Shown here: in pieces, positions 9,226-17,563 of the stretch
Position numbering within the stretch: the first letter of the stretch is position 1
Layout: each line of letters opens with the position of its first letter
Assembly (NCBI GenBank): GCA_029907315.1
Contig: JARYME010000010.1
Location: forward strand, 1-46,195
Source: Armatimonadota bacterium
Lineage (GTDB): Bacteria > Armatimonadota > UBA5829
Reading direction: 5' to 3'
Length of the DNA: 46,195 nucleotides
Program-made: the position numbers and the translations under genes
Notes under the pieces: generated by a model
The model's input: the letters and a program-made list of their open reading frames with translations, nothing else
Databases searched by the model: none
Told to the model about the DNA's origin: nothing

Positions 9226-9933
9226 ATGCCCAAATATATAGAGGAGCTTGTAAGCCAACAGATTCGCAGGTCGGAGCTCGCTCGGAAACGAGAAATCGAC
9301 GCGGGCCTGCCGTGTCCTACTCCTGTGGTCACGATTTCACGCACTATGGGCAGTGGCGCCAGAATAATAGCACGCAAGCTAGCCCAGGATCTCGGGTGGA
9401 GCCTGTGGGATAGGGAGCTGCTTGACGCTATTGCCCAAGACGCTGAAGTCTCCCAACGCGTCGTAGAGGCGTTCGACGAGAAGGCCGTGTCGGAAATCGA
9501 ACTTCTGGCAAGATCGGCGCTTGGAGATTATGAGTCGGCTGGATTCCTATATGCCAAGCATCTTGCGAAAGCAGTAGCAGCGGTTGCTAAGCTCGGCAAC
9601 GCTGTTATCCTTGGACGCGGGGCAAATTTTCTGCTTCCGGATGCGCTTTCCATACGCATCGATGCATCGTTCGAACACCGAGTCCAAAACATGATGACAT
9701 ACGAAAACCTTACCCGCCAGCAAGCTGAGGCGAAGCTGAAGGCATCGGACAAGGAGCGCCAAGAGTTTCTTGTGCGCATGTTTGGAAAAGAACGTGTAGA
9801 ACGTGCCCACTACGACCTGAGTATATGGATGGACCGGTTCTCCACAGATGATGCAGTCGAGATAATAAAGACTACTGTGCGTGTGTGGTGCGCACGACAG
9901 AGAAGCAGGCAACCTGCAGCTGAAAAAGCTTGA
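9226..9933 (+). CDS. Cytidylate kinase-like family protein
   Basis: The protein resembles the cytidylate-kinase-like family (PF13189): a P-loop-like segment VTISRTMGSGARIIARKLA is followed by WSLWDRELLD and later NAVILGRGANFLL, the same order as in Cmk-like proteins, which normally read ISRxxGSGG. The second glycine of GSGG is Ala here. The real nucleotide substrate is uncertain because members of this family are not all CMP kinases. The ATG at 9226 gives 235 residues and has GAGG about 11 bases upstream. Starts at 9148 (TTG) or 9151 (ATG) would add 25-26 residues without family features. It is transcribed away from the activase gene and meets the M55 peptidase gene tail to tail. Confidence 0.8.
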   Translation: MPKYIEELVSQQIRRSELARKREIDAGLPCPTPVVTISRTMGSGARIIARKLAQDLGWSLWDRELLDAIAQDAEVSQRVVEAFDEKAVSEIELLARSALGDYESAGFLYAKHLAKAVAAVAKLGNAVILGRGANFLLPDALSIRIDASFEHRVQNMMTYENLTRQQAEAKLKASDKERQEFLVRMFGKERVERAHYDLSIWMDRFSTDDAVEIIKTTVRVWCARQRSRQPAAEKA

Positions 9934-9986
9934 TAATCCGGATGCAACCAACAAGGGATTGCAGCCAATAGGGAACTAAGTCGGCA

Positions 9987-10766
9987 TCACTCAAAACCGC
10001 GCGCGAGGCATTCAAATACTTCAGGTATGGTCTCCCGCTGAACTCTCACCGTCCTATCCGCGATTCTCTCGCCTCCCAGCCTTGAAAGCACCGCATCAGC
10101 GATGTTGGCGTAGTTATATGTTATGTCCAACGTGAAAGGACCAGTCCATTTCAAGGGCTTGAAATCACCAAGACGCTTGGCGGCCGCTGCAGCCTTGCTC
10201 CTTATCAACTCTCTGGCGGTGGAAGGGTGAAGGCAAACTGCACAGTGTCTGGATACACCTGTCTTTACCACTGCTGTCTCCAAATCGCCTACAATGCTAC
10301 GCGCCTCGTCGCAAGCTGCCTGATCGCCCGACACGAGTACGAGCGGAACGTCAAAGTATCCCGCCAACAAAGCGAAACCGCCAATTTCTCCGATCTCGCG
10401 ACCGTTGAGACGCACCTCAAATATGGTGCGATTGTTCATTGTATGGCTCATAACACCGCAAGCAGTCCCAGCCTTGGCATGGGCACCAACAAAGACCATC
10501 GCGTCAAAGTCTGGTCCTAAGCCGTAGGGAAACGGCATTGAGCTCCCACGAATTAGTACAGCTGCAGGATCAAGTTCGGAAGGGTTCATCGTTAAGCCAC
10601 TAGCGTGAAAATCTCTCACAACGAACTCTGTGAAACCCCCTTCCCGCAAGCCTGCGATCGCCGCGTTTGCATCCTGTGCCATGGCAGCCGGGCCGAGTTT
10701 TTGCTCCTCATCCCAAGAAACCGTGCCTGTGGTACCTTCGTAATCGCAAAGAATGAAAGCCTTCAT
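9987..10766 (-). CDS. M55 family D-aminopeptidase (DppA-like)
   Basis: The 259-residue protein matches Bacillus subtilis DppA-type zinc D-aminopeptidases in length and motif order. The metal-ligand pattern is visible as Asp8 and Glu10 (CDYEG), His54 (DFHAS), His96 (GAHAKAG) and Glu127 (GREIGEIG), with His108 (SHTM) at the position of the family's active-site histidine. It should hydrolyse D-amino-acid dipeptides such as D-Ala-D-Ala or wall-derived peptides in the cytoplasm. There is no signal peptide. No dpp transporter genes are adjacent, unlike the Bacillus operon. It is divergent from the unrecognised exported protein gene at 10865 and convergent with the cytidylate-kinase-like gene. Confidence 0.88.
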   Translation of the reverse strand: MKAFILCDYEGTTGTVSWDEEQKLGPAAMAQDANAAIAGLREGGFTEFVVRDFHASGLTMNPSELDPAAVLIRGSSMPFPYGLGPDFDAMVFVGAHAKAGTACGVMSHTMNNRTIFEVRLNGREIGEIGGFALLAGYFDVPLVLVSGDQAACDEARSIVGDLETAVVKTGVSRHCAVCLHPSTARELIRSKAAAAAKRLGDFKPLKWTGPFTLDITYNYANIADAVLSRLGGERIADRTVRVQRETIPEVFECLARGFE

Positions 10767-10767
10767 A

Positions 10768-10792
10768 CTGCTCGTTTTCTACTCCCGAGCAG
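10768..10792 (-). promoter_or_regulatory. Small hairpin just before the M55 peptidase start
   Basis: CTGCTCG and CGAGCAG form perfect 7-base arms around an 11-base loop, ending two bases before the ATG at 10766. In the transcript the only Shine-Dalgarno-like sequence (GGGAG) falls across the edge of the 5' arm and the loop, 15 bases from the ATG. The fold may influence translation, but no ligand or pairing partner is evident. Confidence 0.3.
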
Positions 10793-10864
10793 ATATTACC
10801 TGCTAGCAAGGCTAACCCAGGCAGGTATATTTGCGCACACCAGACAAAACACCATTGGGATGCG

Positions 10865-11959
10865 ATGATTATGAATGGCTCAAGGGTCAGCACGATAATC
10901 CTAATCATCATATCAGCACTCACGAATAACGTCAGCGGGGCGGCTTTGTCCGTACCGAAATGGGATTGTCCACCGAACGATCGTAAATGGTCTTCCGCAG
11001 GGCTGAGACGACTGGAGCGCTCCTACTGGCTGCACGCGTCTCTGGGCGCCAGTCTGGTCAAAGGCTATTGGGCAAAAGACGCGGCCGTGAGCCACATCCC
11101 CCTGCAGTGCGAAATCAATAACGCCGCACGCATATTGAGGACGTACTATGCAGCTTCTAGGCTGTATTTGATCTACCACAACGAAATCGCCATAAGGGAA
11201 TTTGCAGCGATACTTAGTTACTGGAAGGAAGCCTGCGAGGACAACGTAGATATTATCCCGACGTTCGTGCTAGTCAGCTACGACAAGACTCACAGCCAGG
11301 TCTTTTCCAGCCAAGAGCTCAGACAAGTATGCGAAGCCGTAAAAGCACTCGGATTCAAAGTGGCCGCCGTTTACGATGTTCTCCCCAACAGAAATCAGGG
11401 TGAGCTGCTGCAGATACTTGCGGACGAGTTTCCCTCGGGGCTTATTCGCCTCGGTATCCAACCCGGCGAAGAAGTAACAACACCATTTGTGGGAGCGGTC
11501 CAAGATACGTGGTCGGCAATGTGCTACGGGAAAAGCAACACCGACTGGTACTGTCCGGGCTTCGGAGCAGAAACACTGCACAAATGGATAAAGGCTCGTA
11601 ACGCTCAGACAGCCTCCATTGCCTGGGACTTGGTGGCGGTCGCCTGGGATTATGAGGCAACTCAACGCGGCGAGTATCCCGGGTATGACGATGCCCGCAA
11701 GAATATGCCCTTACCTGCGGGGCGAAACAGACTGGCAGCGCGACTAATTCTAAGCTGTGCCGAGAAAGCAGTGCTGAGGGGATTCAGCTCAGACCTGCTT
11801 ATAATTGAGGCGAACTCCAGAGGAGGGAAACGAGATCCAGCAGCGCAGACGCTTTACGAGTGCCTCAAAAGAGGAAAGCCATACACCGGTTATTTTGCAA
11901 AACCCCTTGACGAGATTGCGTCAATCTACCGAGACCTTGCAAACGGAAGACTGCCCTAG
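10865..11959 (+). CDS. Exported protein of unknown function, possibly TIM-barrel
   Basis: I do not recognise this 364-residue protein. It starts with a signal peptide (residues 1 to about 27, core STIILIIISALT and AxA-like cut near SGAALS). The body alternates predicted beta strands and helices (DIIPTFVLVSY, FKVAAVYDVLP, GLIRLGIQPGEEV, ASIAWDLVAVAWDY), as in a beta/alpha barrel. Several acidic and aromatic residues at strand ends would suit a glycosidase-like enzyme, but no family motif is visible. The neighbours do not help: it diverges from the M55 peptidase gene and ends 17 bases from the convergent CsgG-like gene. The start has only a weak ribosome site (GGGAT). Confidence 0.7.
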   Translation: MIMNGSRVSTIILIIISALTNNVSGAALSVPKWDCPPNDRKWSSAGLRRLERSYWLHASLGASLVKGYWAKDAAVSHIPLQCEINNAARILRTYYAASRLYLIYHNEIAIREFAAILSYWKEACEDNVDIIPTFVLVSYDKTHSQVFSSQELRQVCEAVKALGFKVAAVYDVLPNRNQGELLQILADEFPSGLIRLGIQPGEEVTTPFVGAVQDTWSAMCYGKSNTDWYCPGFGAETLHKWIKARNAQTASIAWDLVAVAWDYEATQRGEYPGYDDARKNMPLPAGRNRLAARLILSCAEKAVLRGFSSDLLIIEANSRGGKRDPAAQTLYECLKRGKPYTGYFAKPLDEIASIYRDLANGRLP

Positions 11960-11976
11960 AAAGCTGTTGGGAAGTG

Positions 11977-12936
11977 TTACTCCGCTTTGATAATGAGAGG
12001 CATCTTTCTGGCGATGTCTGTAGGTTCAATTGGCGAAGATTGACGTATGACCTTCGCCTCCGCTCGCTTTCCCGCTATACGAACTATTTCGACCTCAGCC
12101 ACAAGATCTCCACCACGGTACACACCGTATCGGTCGCCGACCTTTGCCGAAGTCGCATCCGGCAGCTCTATTAGAATGGTAGATTCCACCGGAACGGCAG
12201 CAACTGTAGTCGAAGACGGCTGAAGAGGATTGAGAGGCTGAGTCAACTTCGAAGGCGAGTTACTCGGTACATTCTGCCCCGGAATGCTCGAACATAGCGT
12301 CCCCAACTTTTCGACCAATCTACGGACCGCGACGTCTGCAGCCCTGCCGACCAAGGTTTCACGTACTCCCCTTAAGCTGTAACCTCCAGCCCCGATTCTC
12401 CAGTCGCCTGCTATGCTCACTACCGCCGCAGTCTTCAATCCGCTCGCACTACCGCCCACAGTTATCGAAGACTTCAGTAAGCCCGTTGCAGGATCTATAA
12501 TTTGACCATTAATATCCACGGAAGCACGAGCGTAATCGCCCAGTGTCAAGGACTTGTAACCAACAATGCCTTGGGCGTCTTTTACCTGGATTCTCGCGCT
12601 GAGCTCCAAAAACGCTGTGGCGCCGAGCAACTCGTTATCGGGCACCCGAGTGTCAGGTCTAACCCCGGGAAGCGAGCGTTCTTCCTGGATGTGACGCATG
12701 CGCTCACCGCGGACAACCAAAGTCCAACCATGTTTGAGAAGTTCCTCCTCGATCATTGCAGGCAGCCAGTCTCGAACTTGGTCGCTATAATCGCCTGACA
12801 CTCGGAGCTCCATGACAGCCACGCGCTTGGCGGGTATGTCGACGGCTGTTTGCTCAGCCAACAAGCTGGTCTGAATCAGCAGCACAAGCCATGCAGCAAG
12901 CAATACCGCTGCAAAAATTCTCGTGTACACGGTCAT
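11977..12936 (-). CDS. CsgG/HfaB-like exported protein with FlgT-C-like end
   Basis: The protein starts at ATG 12936, five bases after AGGAG, and has a signal peptide ending near LLAEQTA. No lipobox cysteine is seen, unlike true CsgG. The region KRVAVMELRVSGDYSDQVRDWLPAMIEEELLKHG resembles the start of CsgG/curli-secretion and related outer-membrane-associated proteins (quoted only as a pattern: VAVMEL, then a basic KHGWTLVVRGE strand). A Ser/Pro-rich linker around residues 225-245 leads to a C-terminal small beta domain (KVGDRYGVYRGGDLVAEVEI) like FlgT-C. It is the last gene of the pilus operon, 99 bases after the HD-GYP gene. A periplasmic or outer-membrane role in secretion is inferred; pore formation is not shown. 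Confidence 0.65.
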   Translation of the reverse strand: MTVYTRIFAAVLLAAWLVLLIQTSLLAEQTAVDIPAKRVAVMELRVSGDYSDQVRDWLPAMIEEELLKHGWTLVVRGERMRHIQEERSLPGVRPDTRVPDNELLGATAFLELSARIQVKDAQGIVGYKSLTLGDYARASVDINGQIIDPATGLLKSSITVGGSASGLKTAAVVSIAGDWRIGAGGYSLRGVRETLVGRAADVAVRRLVEKLGTLCSSIPGQNVPSNSPSKLTQPLNPLQPSSTTVAAVPVESTILIELPDATSAKVGDRYGVYRGGDLVAEVEIVRIAGKRAEAKVIRQSSPIEPTDIARKMPLIIKAE

Positions 12937-13035
12937 CACCTCTCCTGGTAATCGGCATCGACATGCTTATCTGACGCAGGAGACGCAGGAATGTTTCCCG
13001 CCGACCAACGCACACCCCAAAGGTGCGGAAAGAGA

Positions 13036-14730
13036 TCAGGCTGCTTTTGCGTTTCCTTTTGAAGAGCGGAAGTCGACTCCGGTAAGACGGTCGTGTTCTT
13101 CGTAGACCGGTACTAGGTCGCCGCGGCTCATGAGGCGCTTGAGAGCCTCCACGACAGTGGGGTCCATCGTCCTACCTGCACTTCTGTTCAACTCGCTCAG
13201 TAGCTCTTCTTCAGACATTACATCGCGATATGGTCTGCGCGAACGCATAGCGTCGAAGGAATCAGCAACAACCAAGATTCGCTGCAGGAGAGGCTGTTCT
13301 TCCGGTGGAAGTCCCGCAGGATAACCCTTGCCGTCTATGCGCTCGTGGTGGTGTTTGATAAGAAACAGAACTTCAGGAGCCAAGCCAAGTGGCCGACATA
13401 TCTCCTCGCTGACTATGGGATGCCGCCGCATTGTTTCCCACTCTTCTGCGGTGAGTCTGCCGGCCTTCCGCAGAATAGCGTCGGGCACGCCTATCTTACC
13501 GATATCGTGAAGCTGGGCAGCACTCCGGAGAATCTCTATGCTCTCATCCGGAACGTTCAGCTCCTCAGCAATTAAAGAAGCAACCTTCATCACACGCTCA
13601 GAATGCCCGCGGGTGTATTCGTCGCGAGCTTCCAGACTTGCCGCAAGGCTTTGGAGAGTGCGCAGGAACGATTTTTGGAGGCTGGTATAAAGTCGGAGAT
13701 TAACTATGGCGGCACCGGCTATCGCTGCGAAGATCTTCAGTATATCCAGAGCATCAGGAGCGAAATCCTCCGTAGGCGCACTCCAGACAACAAGCGCTCC
13801 GAGAACAGACACCTCGTTGTCGGCACTCGACGACTGCCACTGCAGAGGAACAGCAATGGCGTGATGGTTATCCCGCTCGAACGCGTTATTATCGGACTGG
13901 GCTTGGTCTGCACCAGGTTTCGATGCCCTAACAACAAACTCCTTGCCAGTGCGGAGAACCCAGTTTGCATACGAACGAATAAGCGAATCAGGCGGCGCCT
14001 CAGCCTCAGATCCACCTTCGGCGGACAAATGGAAAGCCTCGCGCTCCAGTTCGCCAGTTTCCTCATTGATTAATAGAAGCTCTCCGCCTTGTGCGCCCGT
14101 CTGAGTTACCGCAGACTGCACGACGTGAACGGCGAGTTCGTGCACGTCGCGAAAACGGGTGAGTTTGGTCCCACATTCGAGAATAGCCTGCAGGTACGAT
14201 CCGCGTTCGGAAGCCAACTCGTCTTGAGAACGCACTTTGGCCACATAGGCAGCTACCAACGCTCCTAGTATGAGACCTACGCTTCGTATCGCCAACGTGT
14301 AGCCCACAACACTCAAGGACGAACCCGATGCGCTTCCCACATAGAGAACAGCCAGTGCATTTGCGGAAAGAACTACGGCTGAGTCATACACCAACTTTCG
14401 CAGGCTGGCATACGAATACCCGGAGGAAACCAAGACAAACCAATAGAGAAGCCATATAATCGATCCCGACTTTGGACATGCAGCCAGTAATAGTGTGATT
14501 GCCAACGTGTCCACGATGCGGCATACGTCTGAAAGACGCCGTCCGCATTTGGCAAACTTTGTGTCGTTATGCAAGCAAAAAGTTACAAGCGCATTGTAAA
14601 TGACGAGTGCAGTCGAAAGAACAACGGCCAGACGCGCGGAGATCTCGTCAGCGACAACCGCCGCACCGAAGATTAATACCAACCAACGCAGCCAAGTTAT
14701 GAGTTTCTCAGCGCGACGTTTCTTTTCCAT
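13036..14730 (-). CDS. Membrane GAF/HD-GYP protein, likely c-di-GMP phosphodiesterase
   Basis: From ATG 14730 (AGGA six bases upstream) the protein has about 564 residues. Five or six membrane segments fill residues 10-165, a GAF-like domain lies at about 180-350, and the C-terminal HD-GYP domain covers about 355-545. Catalytic motifs are intact: HD in LHDIGKIG (residues 408-409), HHHERIDGKGYP with GYP at 469-471, and ADSFDAM. Intact HD-GYP domains degrade cyclic di-GMP to GMP or pGpG. The gene follows the last pilin-like gene by 74 bases and precedes the CsgG-like gene, so it is probably co-transcribed with the pilus machine. This points to local control of pilus function by c-di-GMP. Confidence 0.88.
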   Translation of the reverse strand: MEKKRRAEKLITWLRWLVLIFGAAVVADEISARLAVVLSTALVIYNALVTFCLHNDTKFAKCGRRLSDVCRIVDTLAITLLLAACPKSGSIIWLLYWFVLVSSGYSYASLRKLVYDSAVVLSANALAVLYVGSASGSSLSVVGYTLAIRSVGLILGALVAAYVAKVRSQDELASERGSYLQAILECGTKLTRFRDVHELAVHVVQSAVTQTGAQGGELLLINEETGELEREAFHLSAEGGSEAEAPPDSLIRSYANWVLRTGKEFVVRASKPGADQAQSDNNAFERDNHHAIAVPLQWQSSSADNEVSVLGALVVWSAPTEDFAPDALDILKIFAAIAGAAIVNLRLYTSLQKSFLRTLQSLAASLEARDEYTRGHSERVMKVASLIAEELNVPDESIEILRSAAQLHDIGKIGVPDAILRKAGRLTAEEWETMRRHPIVSEEICRPLGLAPEVLFLIKHHHERIDGKGYPAGLPPEEQPLLQRILVVADSFDAMRSRRPYRDVMSEEELLSELNRSAGRTMDPTVVEALKRLMSRGDLVPVYEEHDRLTGVDFRSSKGNAKAA

Positions 14731-14804
14731 ACCAGATCCTAACTGGAGGCTTAAAGCCAAAGGAAATCCGCCAATTTGTTATTCCGCAACGTGTGCCGGT
14801 TTCG

Positions 14805-15932
14805 CTATTGGAGTCCGGGCATTTTCAGCTTCCGCAGCCAGGTGATGTCTACAGATGGGTCGGGGTTGAATGTAGTAGACTTGTCGGTCGAAATTGTATC
14901 TGCACTCACGGAGCCTTTGATGCTCGTGACTCCCTTGACGTTGATAACACCTGTACCAGCCGTGTTGTGGCAGTAAAGCACAGCTTCTACGTTTGTCGCC
15001 GTGGCTTCGATCGTAATCTTTTTTGTTGAAATGATAGCCAGACGAGAACCCGAATTGGCAGCTGTGAGGTTGCCGTTGATACTGACGTCGTCAGTGGCAA
15101 CGATAGTATAGACCCCGTTGTAAACCCCCTTTATCCAAACCTTGCCGTATACAAGAGCTATCCCTTTGCCTCCTGGATACCAGATGGGGTTGAAAGTAAC
15201 GTCAAACCAATAGACGTAGTCGGCAGCTGTGTAGAAGTAGTAATTGAGGTCGATGTCTGGAAACCGTATTGGCGGACTGCTTGGATACCGCGGTAAGACC
15301 GTCCCTGAGCAGGTGATGGTGGTAGTCGCCCACGCACCGGTAGTAACGTTGTTCGACGGGCTATTCAGTCTCACTTCGCCGTTTGCACGAATGCCGCGAC
15401 CGGTTCCGGTGCTGATATTGGCTTCACCATCGATAACGCTGCTGTTCTCGCACCGAGCGTATTCATATGGAAGTAAGCCCAGTATAACGCGCCGGATGGT
15501 GTACTTGTCGCGGCCCACCGTGCCAGTAGAAGTAACAAGAACAGTCGACCTGTCGCGGCTGCCATCATCGACTGCCGTTACCTGAAACGAGCCCGTTCCC
15601 AACGTCACGGTCTCCGAGAGCGGTAGATGGGCGCCATCGTAGTGCAACCTCCAGAAAACATAGTCCACGCCCGCTTCAGCCATATTGTACGCACTCTGGA
15701 ACCTGCGCAACGAGTCTTCTTGAAAGAACCTGCTGCTGGCAAATCGAAGAGTTGCCAGCCCCAAGATCATACCGACCATTAATGTAGTCAAGGCAAGAAC
15801 GTATGCTGCACCGTACTGTGTTCGGGCCACACGTCTGGCTACACAAATCGTTCTATCTGTCTTCGTTTTGTGCAACCCAGATGTTCCGGCGGGTTCAAAC
15901 ACTGCAATGCTCAATTCGTGTTGCGCAAGCAT
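14805..15932 (-). CDS. PilX-like minor pilin/pilus assembly protein
   Basis: The 375-residue protein has one N-terminal membrane helix (GAAYVLALTTLMVGMILGLA, about residues 41-60) followed by the heptad-rich FQSAYNMAEAGVDYVFWRL, the PilX-type arrangement in which a prepilin-like helix lacks a standard class III cleavage site. The long remainder is beta-rich with Asn/Gly/Thr repeats (GEVRLNSPSNNVTT, VSINGNLTAA, INVKGVTSIKGSVSA), resembling extracellular beta-helix surfaces. The ATG at 15932 overlaps the upstream gene by 22 bases, which supports coupling. A later in-frame GTG nearer the helix is possible because the 40-residue cytoplasmic head is long for PilX. It likely joins a pilus tip or priming complex. 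Confidence 0.7.
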   Translation of the reverse strand: MLAQHELSIAVFEPAGTSGLHKTKTDRTICVARRVARTQYGAAYVLALTTLMVGMILGLATLRFASSRFFQEDSLRRFQSAYNMAEAGVDYVFWRLHYDGAHLPLSETVTLGTGSFQVTAVDDGSRDRSTVLVTSTGTVGRDKYTIRRVILGLLPYEYARCENSSVIDGEANISTGTGRGIRANGEVRLNSPSNNVTTGAWATTTITCSGTVLPRYPSSPPIRFPDIDLNYYFYTAADYVYWFDVTFNPIWYPGGKGIALVYGKVWIKGVYNGVYTIVATDDVSINGNLTAANSGSRLAIISTKKITIEATATNVEAVLYCHNTAGTGVINVKGVTSIKGSVSADTISTDKSTTFNPDPSVDITWLRKLKMPGLQ

Positions 15933-16555
15933 ACGAGTCGGGTGTGGCTGACCTGTTGTTCTGCACGACCAATCATGTAGCTCGACACCACGGTAACGCT
16001 GACGACGGGTCTAGTACCACTTGAGTCCACAGAAAACTTTATGGACTTTATACCCTCTGTTCGCCCACGAGTCGTGTTGTAGTACATACTCCAAGAAACG
16101 TCGGGCACGACGCTCGCCGGAAATCCGGACCAGGTCATCGTGCCCGCCCAAAGTACGTTTCCCGCACGATAGTAGCTACCAGTGGAATCGGACAGATAGA
16201 ACACTATCCAAGACCCACTTCGAAATCCAAAGCCTCCACCGGACCAAACAGGCGCATATACCTTGGGATACGGCGAATCGAGGGGAAGATTGACCGCGAT
16301 CGCATCGTTTGGTGTGAACCGCGTCAAGAGCTCCACCCCTGTCGCCTGTGACAGATACTGGCACAGTCGTGAGCAAGCTTCCGCGGCAGTCGCCGTGGCT
16401 TGGGAAAGTCCTTGTCCGCGTTCGTATTCGCGGGCAATAGTAAAGTAAACACCGCAAATCCCTGACAGTACAACAACCGTGACGGACGATGCAACCAAGA
16501 GCTCCGCGAGTGAAAAACCACGATTGCAACTATTTGCGGGCGATGAGCGTCTCAT
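15911..16555 (-). CDS. PilW/GspJ-like minor pseudopilin
   Basis: The 214-residue protein carries a class III prepilin signal: basic leader MRRSSPANSCNR, then G-FSLAELL at residues 13-19 with Glu5 of the mature helix present, and a hydrophobic helix to about residue 40. Prepilin peptidase should cut after Gly13. The C-terminal part is a beta-rich pilin head ending in RLVCLRNTN. Its start overlaps the 3' end of the PilV-like gene by 26 bases and its own 3' end overlaps the PilX-like gene by 22. This continuous overlap is typical of minor-pilin sets. The exact type (PilW versus GspJ) is assigned by position only. Confidence 0.8.
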   Translation of the reverse strand: MRRSSPANSCNRGFSLAELLVASSVTVVVLSGICGVYFTIAREYERGQGLSQATATAAEACSRLCQYLSQATGVELLTRFTPNDAIAVNLPLDSPYPKVYAPVWSGGGFGFRSGSWIVFYLSDSTGSYYRAGNVLWAGTMTWSGFPASVVPDVSWSMYYNTTRGRTEGIKSIKFSVDSSGTRPVVSVTVVSSYMIGRAEQQVSHTRLVCLRNTN

Positions 16556-16943
16556 AGGTTATCGTCCGGGTGCCGCCACCCTCAGGCCAAGAAACTCGAA
16601 CAACCACCCTATACAAGTCGGTCTCGTCTGCAGTAGGGTAGCCCGACACCGTTGTAACAACTGAGTTGCCCTTCGGCAAAACTGGGTCGCTGGCTGTTCC
16701 CGCCTGCGCAGGGAGGGAACTGACCGGCATTGATCTGAGTTTTTCGATTCGGTTCTGCGCTACGGCTCGCCCTACTGAAAGCAGCGCTGCTCTGCGGTGA
16801 TATTCTCTTGCAGTGCCGCTGGTGGCAACAACTGCTAGCAGTCCTATGGAGAGAAGAGCCGCTGCTGCCAGGACTTCAACAAGCGTAAACCCGCAGCGGC
16901 GAGTGCGCAATCCTCTGGTAACCAGGATAGTAGGCGGCAACAT
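16530..16943 (-). CDS. PilV/GspI-like minor pseudopilin
   Basis: This 137-residue protein has a class III prepilin signal, RRC-G-FTLVEVLAAAALLS, with the cut expected after Gly18, followed by a single hydrophobic helix and a short head. The head has the GspI/PilV-like pattern of RIEKLRSMP after the helix and a YRVVVRVSWPEGG strand close to the end. It is the first minor pilin gene after the major pseudopilin, separated from it by a 126-base gap that contains a strong hairpin. The ATG at 16943 has no strong ribosome site. No prepilin peptidase gene is visible in the window, so that enzyme must be encoded elsewhere. Confidence 0.8.
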   Translation of the reverse strand: MLPPTILVTRGLRTRRCGFTLVEVLAAAALLSIGLLAVVATSGTAREYHRRAALLSVGRAVAQNRIEKLRSMPVSSLPAQAGTASDPVLPKGNSVVTTVSGYPTADETDLYRVVVRVSWPEGGGTRTITYETLIARK

Positions 16944-16996
16944 CAGTACACACGATGACCCGGGTCGTTCGAACCCAGCAACTAATGAAATCCCGC

Positions 16997-17036
16997 AGCG
17001 GGGCTGACCAACCGTCTACGGATCATCAGCCCCGCT
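16997..17036 (-). terminator. Strong GC-rich hairpin after the major pseudopilin gene
   Basis: AGCGGGGCTGA (16997-17007) pairs perfectly with TCAGCCCCGCT (17026-17036) around an 18-base loop. It lies 34 bases past the gspG stop and 54 bases before the next pilin gene on the same strand. There is no T tract after it, so it may act as a partial terminator or as a 3' stabiliser of the gspG message rather than as a full terminator. Confidence 0.55.
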
Positions 17037-17069
17037 CTTCGCGACTTTTGCTTTCAGCAAGCTGCTACA

Positions 17070-17513
17070 TTACCACGAGCTATATGGCGTACCGTCCAAG
17101 GCGTTACCGGTAGCGCTGCTGGTCACCTTGCCTACGTTGGGCGCCGTGGTCGAATAGTTGAATGCCGATCCTGAAATGGGGTCGTTCGGAACCTCTTGTA
17201 GATAAGGCCCATGCCAATCCGCGGCGTTGATGCTGACTTCATTACCAGAGGAGTCGAGCCCTTTGGCAGGAGCAGATGTAGCTGCCAAGTCTGAGAGCGT
17301 CTTCGGATAAGCCCCTGTATCCGTGTAGAACAGCCCAATGGCATTCCTAAGCAGCTTCAAATCGCTCCGGAGTGCCGACTCTTTACTTCTCTTACTGGAA
17401 TCCATGAATTTCGGCAGCACGATCGCTGCCAGGACGGCAAGGACGACTATCACCACAAGCAACTCTACCAAAGTGAAGCCGCGCCGCCTTACTCTTGGCA
17501 TTAGATTGCTCAT
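17070..17513 (-). CDS. Major pseudopilin, GspG-like
   Basis: The real start is probably ATG 17513, which has GGGGAGG nine bases upstream; a longer reading to 17717 has no matching features and overlaps the GspF gene. The resulting 147-residue protein reads MSNLMPRVRRRG-FTLVELL, a textbook class III prepilin signal with cleavage after Gly12 and Glu5 present. The helix VVIVVLAVLAAIVLPKFMDS leads into RSDLKLLRNAIGLFYTDTGAYP and HGPYLQEVPNDPIS, the GspG head pattern. It would be the main subunit of a periplasmic pseudopilus or short pilus. It follows gspF by 50 bases. Confidence 0.88.
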   Translation of the reverse strand: MSNLMPRVRRRGFTLVELLVVIVVLAVLAAIVLPKFMDSSKRSKESALRSDLKLLRNAIGLFYTDTGAYPKTLSDLAATSAPAKGLDSSGNEVSINAADWHGPYLQEVPNDPISGSAFNYSTTAPNVGKVTSSATGNALDGTPYSSW

Positions 17514-17563
17514 CCTGACGAACCTCCCCTTTACTACTATGTGCCGTATACCACCGGCTGTGG

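Noticed and set aside
9934-9986. Terminator between the convergent kinase-like and M55 genes
   Set aside because: Only a 5-bp TGCAA/TTGCA pairing is visible, with no T tract.
11960-11976. Bidirectional terminator between the unknown exported protein and the CsgG-like gene
   Set aside because: The 17-base gap is too short and has no inverted repeat.
16955-16985. tRNA-like TTCGAA segment
   Set aside because: The bases around GTTCGAAC do not form a T-arm stem and there is no acceptor or anticodon arm.
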